Assembly (NCBI GenBank): GCA_946479255.1
Contig: CAMLFK010000178.1
Span: forward strand, 1-10,361
DNA from: an uncultured Oxalobacteraceae bacterium
Lineage (GTDB): Bacteria > Pseudomonadota > Gammaproteobacteria > Burkholderiales > Burkholderiaceae
Direction of reading: 5' to 3'
Length of the DNA stretch: 10,361 bases
In this document: positions 1 through 6,023 of the stretch, piece after piece
How the letters are laid out: each line of letters starts with the position of its first letter
How positions within the stretch are numbered: the first letter of the stretch is position 1
Program-made: the position numbers and the translations under genes
Notes under the pieces: model-generated
What the model saw: only the letters and a program-made list of their open reading frames with translations
Told to the model about the DNA's origin: nothing
Database searches by the model: none

Positions 1-383
1 TCGAGGCGAGCAATACCTACAAGATTGCCAACACGAATACCTACATTACGCTGGTAGAGGCAATTTCGCCAAAAGGACGTTACTTCCGGATCTGGAAGAG
101 CGATGGCCTGGACGGAAAATGGGAGCCATTCTCGTCCGCGCCAATGAACACTTTCGCGGGTGCCGACAATGTTGAAAAGATCTGGTCGGAAGGCATTTCT
201 CACGGTGAAGTAGTGCGGACTAATCTCGATCAAACGATGACTATCGATCCTTGCAAGCCGCTCGAATATCTCTTCCAGGGGAATGACCCTAAAGTGCGTG
301 TGGAAGACTACATCAAGGTTCCGTACCGCTTGGGTGTTCTCACGGCGAAGGGTGCAAATCCGATTAGCGCACTCTGCCGCTGA
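1..383 (+). CDS. GH62 alpha-L-arabinofuranosidase, C-terminal part (5' end outside window)
   Basis: This is the last roughly 126 codons of a gene entering from the left, with complete codons from base 3 and a TGA stop at 381-383. The translation matches the C-terminal third of glycoside hydrolase family 62, which removes arabinofuranosyl side chains from arabinoxylan. Visible family marks are EASNTYKI at the window edge, TLVEAISPKGRYFRIW, the segment GISHGEVVRTNLDQTMTIDPC, then LEYLFQGNDP and a final VPYRLGVLT. The first complete codon (Glu, bases 3-5), preceded by a codon ending in TC, fits the Phe-Glu-Ala motif that carries the general-acid glutamate in GH62; this alignment is from memory. 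The other two catalytic acids and any signal peptide or binding module lie outside the window. GH62 is best known from fungi and actinomycetes and is less common in proteobacteria. The setting next to GH43, GH5 and GH39 genes supports a role in arabinoxylan breakdown. Confidence 0.85.
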   Translation, partial: EASNTYKIANTNTYITLVEAISPKGRYFRIWKSDGLDGKWEPFSSAPMNTFAGADNVEKIWSEGISHGEVVRTNLDQTMTIDPCKPLEYLFQGNDPKVRVEDYIKVPYRLGVLTAKGANPISALCR

Positions 384-401
384 CCCAGCGCTGGGTTTGT
401 T
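383..401 (+). terminator. Perfect 14-bp palindrome plus T-rich tail after the GH62 gene
   Basis: ACCCAGCGCTGGGT at 383-396 is a perfect inverted repeat that begins on the last base of the GH62 stop codon and runs into TTTGTT. It looks like a short intrinsic terminator. With no unpaired bases in the centre, the real stem would be about five pairs with a four-base loop. Confidence 0.5.
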
Positions 402-406
402 GACCG

Positions 407-448
407 AGCCAGGCGGCGTCATTCGTGACCAGTCGCCTGGCTTTCGTT
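407..448 (+). terminator. Compound hairpin terminator with inner TTCG tetraloop
   Basis: A nine-base arm, AGCCAGGCG (407-415), pairs exactly with CGCCTGGCT (434-442) and is followed by TTTCGTT. Between the arms, GTCA (418-421) and TGAC (426-429) pair around a TTCG loop, so the whole folds as a long stem with one internal bulge and a stable UUCG cap. This is the stronger of two tandem terminator-like elements after the GH62 gene and separates it from the serine hydrolase unit. Confidence 0.7.
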
Positions 449-457
449 CCGATTGTG

Positions 458-486
458 TTGACATCAATGTTTTGGCGCGCTACGTT
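458..486 (+). promoter_or_regulatory. Candidate sigma-70 promoter for the serine hydrolase gene
   Basis: A perfect -35 box TTGACA (458-463) is followed after 17 bases by TACGTT (481-486), a weak -10 that matches TATAAT at three positions. It lies just downstream of the terminators and about 100 bases before the coding region. The poor -10 suggests a weak or activated promoter. The -10 is overlapped by the palindrome at 483-496. Confidence 0.45.
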
Positions 487-496
487 ATCGATAACG
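483..496. promoter_or_regulatory. 14-bp perfect palindrome, possible operator
   Basis: CGTTATCGATAACG is a perfect inverted repeat with a central CG, a form common among LacI-family operators. It overlaps the presumed -10 box and start point of the promoter at 458-486, where a repressor would block initiation. No LacI-type gene is present in the window, so the binding protein is unknown. Confidence 0.4.
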
Positions 497-590
497 GCGA
501 CGATTGTTCACGGCGCTTTCACTTAGACGGAGACGACCACCCGATGCAAGCTGAAACCGCACGACCTTTCGCCGCCGCGACGCACTTCCG

Positions 591-1685
591 TTGAAGAGGG
601 GCCGCTCTATGACTTTCGGCGGAGCGGGCGTGGCATTGCCTTCCAGCGGTCTGGCGCGCGCCGTGCGCTGCGATTGGTCGCCGCTCGACACGCTGCTGGC
701 CGAGCGGGTAGGGCGCGGCCATTTCGACGGCATGGGCCTGATCGTCGGCCGCGCCGAAACAATCCTGCATGAAGCCTGCTTCGGGACTAGTGGCCCTACG
801 ACGGCGGTGCAGGTGGCCTCGGCCGGCAAATGGCTGGCGGCCGCCGTCATCGCCGCGGTGGTCGATACCGGCGCGCTGCGCTGGAGCGATCCGGTGCGCC
901 GCTTCCTGCCGCAGTTTCGCGACATGAAGGGGCGCGCCACCCTGCGCCAGCTGCTGTCCCATACCGCGGGCTTCCCGGACGACCGGTCCGGCGCTGCGGT
1001 GCGCGACAGTTTTCAAACACTGGCGGAGTCGGTGCGCCACATCGCCGGACTGCCCGCGGTGTGCGAGCCGGGAACCCAGTTTCAATACGGTGGCTTGGCC
1101 ATGCAGGTGGCCGGACGCATGGCCGAGCTGGCGGACGGGCGCGATTTCAATACCATCTTCCTCGAACGCCTGGCGCAGCCGCTGGCGATGGCGCACAGCG
1201 GCTTCGTACCGGTCTCGCAGGCGCCAGGCTTTAGCCCTATGCTTGGCGGCGGCTTGTTCACCACAAGCGGCGACTATGCACGCTTTCTGATGATGATCGC
1301 GCAGGATGGGCGTTTCCGCGGCACGCGCGTGCTGAGCCGCGCGGCGATCCAGGCCATGCAGGCTGACCAGGTGCGCGGCGCCACCGTCAAGGCCGGCGAA
1401 TATGTGGAGCTGGCGCGGCGTGTGCAGCGCCGCGACGTGTACGGGCTGGGGCTGTGGCGCGAGGAAGTGGGCGCCGACGGCAGGCCGACGCTGATTTCCT
1501 CGCCCGGCTGGGCCGGCGCCTACCCGTGGATCGACAAACGCTACGGCGTGTGGGGCCTGGTGCTGGCGAAAGCGAACTCGCCAGCTGCCGGCTACGACAG
1601 TTTTCTCGGTTCGGCGCTTTACGCGCCGCTGGTACGCGGTATTCTCGATGCGACGCGGCTGGTGCATTTACCGCTGCAAGACTAG
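591..1685 (+). CDS. Exported beta-lactamase-fold serine hydrolase (class C / esterase type)
   Basis: This is a 364-residue protein of the beta-lactamase/D-alanyl-D-alanine carboxypeptidase/EstB esterase superfamily. It has the nucleophile motif S77-A-G-K80, the typical LLSHTAGF (121-128), a tyrosine motif Y166-G-G where true beta-lactamases have Y-x-N, and P305-G-W-A-G where they have K-T-G. These replacements favour an esterase or amidase over a beta-lactamase. Residues 1-24 look like a signal peptide: basic KRGR, a hydrophobic stretch, then LARA. The start is uncertain. TTG at 591 keeps the basic part of the signal, whereas ATG at 609 has a good ribosome site (GAGGGG, 596-601, seven bases upstream) but loses it. 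The open frame continues upstream to a stop at 552-554 and contains RRRDAL without a usable start codon. Placed among xylan-degrading genes, it could remove acetyl or feruloyl esters, which is inference only; peptidoglycan or antibiotic-related roles remain possible. Confidence 0.82.
   Translation: MKRGRSMTFGGAGVALPSSGLARAVRCDWSPLDTLLAERVGRGHFDGMGLIVGRAETILHEACFGTSGPTTAVQVASAGKWLAAAVIAAVVDTGALRWSDPVRRFLPQFRDMKGRATLRQLLSHTAGFPDDRSGAAVRDSFQTLAESVRHIAGLPAVCEPGTQFQYGGLAMQVAGRMAELADGRDFNTIFLERLAQPLAMAHSGFVPVSQAPGFSPMLGGGLFTTSGDYARFLMMIAQDGRFRGTRVLSRAAIQAMQADQVRGATVKAGEYVELARRVQRRDVYGLGLWREEVGADGRPTLISSPGWAGAYPWIDKRYGVWGLVLAKANSPAAGYDSFLGSALYAPLVRGILDATRLVHLPLQD
596..601 (+). promoter_or_regulatory. 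Ribosome binding site favouring the ATG at 609
   Basis: GAGGGG sits seven bases before the in-frame ATG at 609-611. No comparable site precedes the TTG at 591. On initiation signals alone the shorter 358-residue form would be chosen. Confidence 0.45.
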
Positions 1686-1752
1686 CGCGGTGTTGAGTAA
1701 TTTCGTAATCCAGTAAGCCGATTTTCGGTGTTGCCGCGCTCCGTGTACTATT

Positions 1753-1765
1753 CCAGAATATCTGG
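1753..1765. promoter_or_regulatory. Inverted repeat upstream of the GH43 gene, possible operator
   Basis: CCAGA-ATA-TCTGG is a perfect five-base inverted repeat located 27 bases before the GH43 start codon. A -10-like TACTAT lies immediately upstream at 1746-1751, although no convincing -35 box accompanies it. The position would place the repeat at or just after the transcription start. Confidence 0.3.
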
Positions 1766-1792
1766 TTCAGCGTTCACCGAGAAAAAAGCGAC

Positions 1793-3412
1793 ATGACAAA
1801 TCAAACCCGCCGCAATGCGCTCAAGACCGTTATCGGTTCACTGGCGGTGCCGGTTGCCGGCAGCGCCGTGGCCGCGCCGTCCAATAAATCGGCAGCGGCC
1901 GTTGTCAAATGGGGCAATGACGTCGAAGGCCAGCGTAAAGCCGACCTGGGCAACGGCACTTTCCGCAATCCGATTATTTCCGGTGACCGCCCCGATCCCA
2001 CCATCCTCAAGGATGGCGATAACTACTACATGACGTTTTCGTCATTCTTTTCCTATCCGGGGATCGTCATCTGGCATTCGACCGACCTGGTTAACTGGAA
2101 ACCGGTCGGCCCCGCGCTGTTCAAACCACTTGGCGTGATCTGGGCACTGGATCTGTGCAAGCATGGCGACCGCTACTATATTTACATCCCCGCCAATCCG
2201 ACCGGCCAGAACTGGTCGATCTTCGTTATCTGGGCGGACAATATCGCCGGCCCCTGGAGCGAACCGGTCGACCTGAAGATCGATGGCGCCATCGACCCCG
2301 GCCATATTGTGGGCGAGGATGGCAAACGTTATTTGTTCGTGAACGGAATCCGTAAAATCCGCTTGCGCGACGATGGCCTGGCCACCGACGGCAAGCTGGA
2401 ACAGGCTTACCAGCCATGGCGCTATCCGGAAGACTGGGTCGTCGAAAACTTCGCACCCGAAGGGCCGAAGCTGCTCAAGCGCGGCGAGTATTTTTACCTG
2501 GTCACCGCCGTGGGCGGCACCGCCGGCCCGGTCACTGGCCACATGGTGATCGCGGCACGTTCGCGCTCGATTCATGGGCCATGGGAGCACTGCCCGCATA
2601 ATCCGCTGGTGCGCACGCAGAGCGTCGAGGAACCATGGTGGTCGCGCGGCCACGCGACGCTGGTGGAAGCGCCGGACGGCGGCTGGTGGATGGTGTACCA
2701 CGGCTACGAAAACGGCTTCCGGACTTTGGGACGGCAAGTGCTGCTCGAGCCGATCGAATGGACCGCCGACGGCTGGTTCCGCGCACGCGGCGGCGATTTG
2801 AGCAAACCGCTGCCGATTCCAAAAGCGCGCCGGCGCAGCGCCACCGGCAATCCGCTGTCGGACGATTTTTCCAAGAGCCGTTTCGGCGTGCAGTGGACCT
2901 TCCATGATCCGGCGCCGGATGAAATGAAGCGGGTGAAGTTCGCCGACGGCGGCCTGGTGTTAAATGCGAAGGGCAACTCGCCGGCCGACAGTACGCCGCT
3001 TACCTGCCTCGTTGGCGACCGTGGCTATGAGGCAGAACTGCACTTCGAGCTGCAGGGTGCAGGCGAGGGCGGCCTGCTGCTGTTTTACAATCAGAAGGCT
3101 TATGTGGGCCTGGGCTTCAGCAGCGAACACATTAAAATCTTCCAGTACGCCGAAGAGCACGAGTGGGCGCGCCAGCCGAACACGGCGCGCAAAGTCCGCG
3201 TGCGCGTGTCCAACGACGACAATGTGATCACCTGGCGCTTTTCGCTCGATGAGGGGCGCAGCTGGAGACGGCACGACACGCGGATGGAAGTCTCTGGGCT
3301 GAACCATAATGTGTTCGGCGCCTTCCTGAGCCTGCGAATCGGGATTTATTGTGCCGGACAGGGTAGTATTCGCCTGAGCCGCTTCATTTACCAGGCGCGC
3401 AATATGACTTGA
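1793..3412 (+). CDS. GH43 glycosidase (beta-xylosidase / arabinofuranosidase type), Tat-exported
   Basis: This 539-residue protein has a family 43 five-bladed propeller at about residues 56-345. The three expected catalytic acids are visible: D68 in RPDP (general base), D168 in AIDPG (pKa modulator) and E223 in APEGP (general acid). H287 in RGHATL fits the histidine that coordinates the central metal. Residues 355-539 form a second, beta-rich region starting at DDFS that resembles the concanavalin-like C-terminal domain of GH43 xylosidases. The N-terminus reads TRRNALK (5-11), then a hydrophobic run ending in AVA (25-27), a good twin-arginine signal, so the enzyme is probably folded before export to the periplasm. 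GH43 enzymes of this layout release xylose or arabinose from oligosaccharides; the exact substrate cannot be read from sequence. The gene is followed after 12 bases by the membrane AraC regulator, so the two probably share a transcript. Confidence 0.9.
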   Translation: MTNQTRRNALKTVIGSLAVPVAGSAVAAPSNKSAAAVVKWGNDVEGQRKADLGNGTFRNPIISGDRPDPTILKDGDNYYMTFSSFFSYPGIVIWHSTDLVNWKPVGPALFKPLGVIWALDLCKHGDRYYIYIPANPTGQNWSIFVIWADNIAGPWSEPVDLKIDGAIDPGHIVGEDGKRYLFVNGIRKIRLRDDGLATDGKLEQAYQPWRYPEDWVVENFAPEGPKLLKRGEYFYLVTAVGGTAGPVTGHMVIAARSRSIHGPWEHCPHNPLVRTQSVEEPWWSRGHATLVEAPDGGWWMVYHGYENGFRTLGRQVLLEPIEWTADGWFRARGGDLSKPLPIPKARRRSATGNPLSDDFSKSRFGVQWTFHDPAPDEMKRVKFADGGLVLNAKGNSPADSTPLTCLVGDRGYEAELHFELQGAGEGGLLLFYNQKAYVGLGFSSEHIKIFQYAEEHEWARQPNTARKVRVRVSNDDNVITWRFSLDEGRSWRRHDTRMEVSGLNHNVFGAFLSLRIGIYCAGQGSIRLSRFIYQARNMT

Positions 3413-3424
3413 TCGAAAATTGGA

Positions 3425-4567
3425 ATGAATGAATTTTACAGGCGGGTGCTGATCGGATTTGTGGTGTTGATGGGCGTCAGTGCCCTTGCCGGCTACATGT
3501 GCCGGCAGGCCAGCTATCTGCACTTCCCCTTGCTGGGCGCAAAAAATTTGAGGGTGGAGCCCATCTCCGATGTAGGCCAGGGCGGCAATTCCGCCATGAA
3601 GGTGCTGGAAAGCAAGACGCGCCTGCGCTTGGACTTCACCGTCGAAAGAGGCGTGGACTATCCGTTTGCCTCGACCTCGCTGGTGTTCATCGACCGGCAA
3701 GGAAAGAACGCGCTGGTCGATTTGTCGCGCTATTCGTCCATTTCATTCACCGTCAAATGTTCGCCGGCCAATACGCTGGTGCTCAACATGGCCAACTTCG
3801 AGGCCGGTGTATCCCAGCCGGGTAATTTGGTGAGTTATCGGACGCCCGAGTCGGCTTTCTCCTGCGACGCCAATGGCGGGCGGGTCGAACTCGACCTGAC
3901 CCGGCTCGAAACGCCGCACTGGTGGTTCGAAATGTTCAAGCTCGACCTGGCCCGCCGGGCATATAAGCTCGACAAGGTTGCCCGCATTTCCTTCGTCACT
4001 ACGTCTCAAAGCCCGATACACGTCCAGTCCATGGCGGAGCTGGGCGATATCAGCCTGACCGGCCGGGATTACCGTTACCTGTATGGCCTGGGAATCGGCT
4101 TATTGCTGGCCTGGAGCGCCTACGGGATCTGGTTCTTCCGGCAGCACACGCGCGCGCTCATCGCCGACGTGAAAGACAAGCTGCAGCGTGACTTGCCGCT
4201 GGTGGCCTATCAGCAGCTGTCGATCGAGCCGCATAAGGACAAGGAAAAATCCGCAGTGTTGCGCTTTATTGCGTCGAGTTATGCGAACGCCGAGCTGGAT
4301 GTGGAGGGCGTGGTCACCCAGACCGGCGTGAACCGCAACAAGATCAACGAGATCCTTAAAAACGAGCTGGGCTACACCTTCAGCGGCTACCTGAACAAGC
4401 TGCGCCTGACCGAAGCGGCGCGACTGCTGGACGAAAAGAATACCGCCAGTGTGGCCGAAATCGCCTATTCGGTTGGCTACGCCAATGTGTCCTACTTCAA
4501 CAAGTTGTTCAAGGAAGAGTACAACTGCACACCAAAGGCCTTCAGAACCGCCTGCTGGGAGCGTTAA
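3425..4567 (+). CDS. Membrane-anchored AraC-family regulator with periplasmic sensor domain
   Basis: This 380-residue one-component regulator has an unusual layout. A short basic N-terminus is followed by a membrane helix at about 8-25, a roughly 190-residue extracytoplasmic region (26-216), a second helix at about 218-238 followed by RQHTR, a linker, and an AraC/XylS DNA-binding domain at about 276-376. The second helix-turn-helix is textbook: SVAEIAYSVGY, then SYFNKLFKEEY and TPKAFR (342-374). The first lies near 291-312. The positive-inside rule puts both termini in the cytoplasm. The periplasmic part is predicted to be beta-rich and resembles galactose-binding jelly-roll folds (inference). 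It has an aromatic patch HWWFEMF (165-171) and cysteines 26, 112 and 147. The gene starts 12 bases after the GH43 stop and precedes the GH5 gene. It probably senses a saccharide released in the periplasm and activates the surrounding glycosidase genes directly from the membrane. Confidence 0.88.
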   Translation: MNEFYRRVLIGFVVLMGVSALAGYMCRQASYLHFPLLGAKNLRVEPISDVGQGGNSAMKVLESKTRLRLDFTVERGVDYPFASTSLVFIDRQGKNALVDLSRYSSISFTVKCSPANTLVLNMANFEAGVSQPGNLVSYRTPESAFSCDANGGRVELDLTRLETPHWWFEMFKLDLARRAYKLDKVARISFVTTSQSPIHVQSMAELGDISLTGRDYRYLYGLGIGLLLAWSAYGIWFFRQHTRALIADVKDKLQRDLPLVAYQQLSIEPHKDKEKSAVLRFIASSYANAELDVEGVVTQTGVNRNKINEILKNELGYTFSGYLNKLRLTEAARLLDEKNTASVAEIAYSVGYANVSYFNKLFKEEYNCTPKAFRTACWER

Positions 4568-4599
4568 AGAAATTCCCTGATTTGTTGCACTTTCGCATT

Positions 4600-4609
4600 T
4601 TGCTAGCAA
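4600..4609. promoter_or_regulatory. Palindrome TTGCTAGCAA, distal half of a doubled operator candidate
   Basis: This perfect ten-base palindrome lies in the A+T-rich gap between the AraC-type gene and the GH5 gene. TAGCAAT at 4604-4610 recurs exactly at 4630-4636 as part of the second inverted repeat, and the two centres are 34 bases apart. A -35-like TTGCAC is at 4585-4590, but no clear -10 accompanies it. Confidence 0.4.
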
Positions 4610-4630
4610 TATCGTGTCGAGTTTCACCGT

Positions 4631-4646
4631 AGCAATCAAGATTGCT
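4631..4646. promoter_or_regulatory. Inverted repeat AGCAATC-AA-GATTGCT upstream of the GH5 gene
   Basis: Two perfect seven-base arms are separated by two bases and lie 53 bases before the GH5 start at 4700. With the palindrome at 4600-4609 there are four AGCAA-type half sites in two pairs. The adjacent membrane AraC regulator is the obvious candidate for binding here, which is inference. Confidence 0.5.
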
Positions 4647-4690
4647 TCACAATGTGCTGCAAGTCCGGCGCGGTGCTGGATGTTCTTGCA

Positions 4691-4694
4691 GAGG
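4691..4694 (+). promoter_or_regulatory. Ribosome binding site fixing the GH5 start at 4700
   Basis: GAGG lies five bases before ATG 4700. An earlier in-frame ATG at 4652 has no such site and would put 16 residues in front of a perfect lipoprotein signal, so 4700 is preferred. Confidence 0.65.
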
Positions 4695-4699
4695 TTACG

Positions 4700-5986
4700 A
4701 TGAAGGTTCGCACGACAGCATTATTGTTCAGCCTGTTGACACTGCTCGCTGCCTGCGGCGGCGGCGGTTCCACCAGCACTCCGGCACCAGCTCCGGCACC
4801 AGCTCCGGCACCAGCTCCGGCACCGGCGCCGACCCCGGCTCCGCCCCCCGCGCCGGCTCCGGCTCCGGCCCCGGCGCCAGTCACATCGATCTATCCCGAC
4901 TATAACCTGAGCCCGCTCGCCCCTGACGCATCCGGCATGGCAAGCACCGCCACGCAGATCGCCGCACGGGTGACACTGGGCTATAACATCGGCAATACGC
5001 TGGAAGCGATCGGTGGCGAAACGGCCTGGGGCAACCCGATGATCACGAAGGAGCTGATCGTCAAGGCAAAGGCCAGCGGCTTCGATGCGATTCGTCTTCC
5101 CGTGGCGTGGAACCAGTACGCCAACCAGACGACCGCCAAGATCGACCCGGCATGGCTGGACCGCGTCAAGCAGGTCGTCAAGTACTGCGTCGATAACGAT
5201 CTCTATGTCATCGTCAATATCCACTGGGATGGCGGCTGGCTCGAAAACAATATCAAAGCTGATAAGCAGGTAGCCAATAACGCCAAGCAGCGTGCGTTCT
5301 GGCAACAAATTGCCACGCATTTGCGCGAATTCGACGAGCGCGTGATTTTTGCAAGCGGTAATGAGCCGGATGTGGAAACCGCGGGGGAAATGGCTGTGCT
5401 GATGTCTTACCACCAGACCTTTGTCGATGCGGTGCGGGCAACCGGCGGCCGTAACGCACACCGTGCATTGGTCGTGCAAGGGCCGGATACCGATTTCGAG
5501 AAAAGCACGAAGTTATGGACCGTCATGCCCAAGGATACGGTCAGCAATAAATTAATGTTCGAGGTCCATTTTTATACGCCGTTCAGTTTCGCGCTGCTGG
5601 ACAAGGATGAAGTATGGGGAAAAATGTTTTACTACTGGGGTAAGCCGAATCTTTCCACCACCGATACCGAGCGCAATCCGACCTATGGGAACGAAGCCGA
5701 GGTCGATTATTTAATGAGCACGATGAAAACCCAGTTCATCGATAAAGGCATTCCGGTCATCATCGGCGAATACGGCGCGATGCGGCGCGATAATCTGACC
5801 GGCGATTCGCTGGCACGCCACCTCGCCTCCCGCACCTACTATTTAGAATATGTGACCCGCGGTATCGTAAAGAATGGATTGACTCCTTTTTTCTGGGATA
5901 CTGGGACTATAATTGACCGCCGCTCGCTCACGGTTAGCGACCAGCCCGCCCTGAATGCCATCTTGAAGGGCGCCGGCAAACTTTGA
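4700..5986 (+). CDS. GH5 endo-glycanase lipoprotein (cellulase-family A type)
   Basis: This is a 428-residue protein counted from ATG 4700. Residues 1-19 form a lipoprotein signal ending in lipobox LAAC (C19); glycine at +2 predicts outer-membrane retention. A Pro-Ala linker (about 28-60) leads to a GH5 (beta/alpha)8 barrel at about 90-428. Family marks are YNIGNTLEA, IRLPVAW (arginine 132), NIHWDGGW (H175), GNEPDV with acid/base E222, EVHFYTP (H290, Y292), IIGEYGA with nucleophile E357, and PFFWDTG (W399). GH5 enzymes of this look hydrolyse beta-1,4 glycans such as cellulose, mixed-linkage glucan, xyloglucan or, in some subfamilies, xylan or mannan; the subfamily could not be assigned. The surrounding GH62, GH43 and GH39 genes make a hemicellulose backbone the likely target. 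The extended linker would hold the catalytic domain away from the membrane. It is followed by the GH39 gene after 37 bases and probably shares its transcript. Confidence 0.9.
   Translation: MKVRTTALLFSLLTLLAACGGGGSTSTPAPAPAPAPAPAPAPAPTPAPPPAPAPAPAPAPVTSIYPDYNLSPLAPDASGMASTATQIAARVTLGYNIGNTLEAIGGETAWGNPMITKELIVKAKASGFDAIRLPVAWNQYANQTTAKIDPAWLDRVKQVVKYCVDNDLYVIVNIHWDGGWLENNIKADKQVANNAKQRAFWQQIATHLREFDERVIFASGNEPDVETAGEMAVLMSYHQTFVDAVRATGGRNAHRALVVQGPDTDFEKSTKLWTVMPKDTVSNKLMFEVHFYTPFSFALLDKDEVWGKMFYYWGKPNLSTTDTERNPTYGNEAEVDYLMSTMKTQFIDKGIPVIIGEYGAMRRDNLTGDSLARHLASRTYYLEYVTRGIVKNGLTPFFWDTGTIIDRRSLTVSDQPALNAILKGAGKL
4781..4828 (+). repeat. 12-bp tandem repeat encoding the Pro-Ala linker
   Basis: The unit CCGGCACCAGCT occurs three times exactly (4781-4792, 4793-4804, 4805-4816), then once as CCGGCACCGGCG (4817-4828). 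Related CCGGCTCCGGC units continue to about 4880. Each unit encodes Pro-Ala-Pro-Ala. The 12-bp period keeps the frame, so copy number could change without breaking the gene. Confidence 0.85.
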
Positions 5987-6023
5987 CGCGCATCCGCCCA
6001 TGTTTTATTGACGAGAAAGACGC

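Noticed and set aside
519..1667. Minus-strand open frame of 382 codons opposite the serine hydrolase
   Set aside because: It reads as a histidine/arginine/alanine-rich shadow with no family resemblance, while the plus strand has clear serine hydrolase motifs.
4652..4699. Upstream ATG start for the GH5 gene
   Set aside because: It has no ribosome binding site and would bury the lipoprotein signal 16 residues inside. ATG 4700 has GAGG five bases upstream and a perfect lipobox at residue 19.
5983..6009. TTGACG with downstream TTTTAT as a promoter before the GH39 gene
   Set aside because: The spacing to any acceptable -10 is wrong and the -35 overlaps the GH5 stop codon. Co-transcription with the GH5 gene is the simpler reading.
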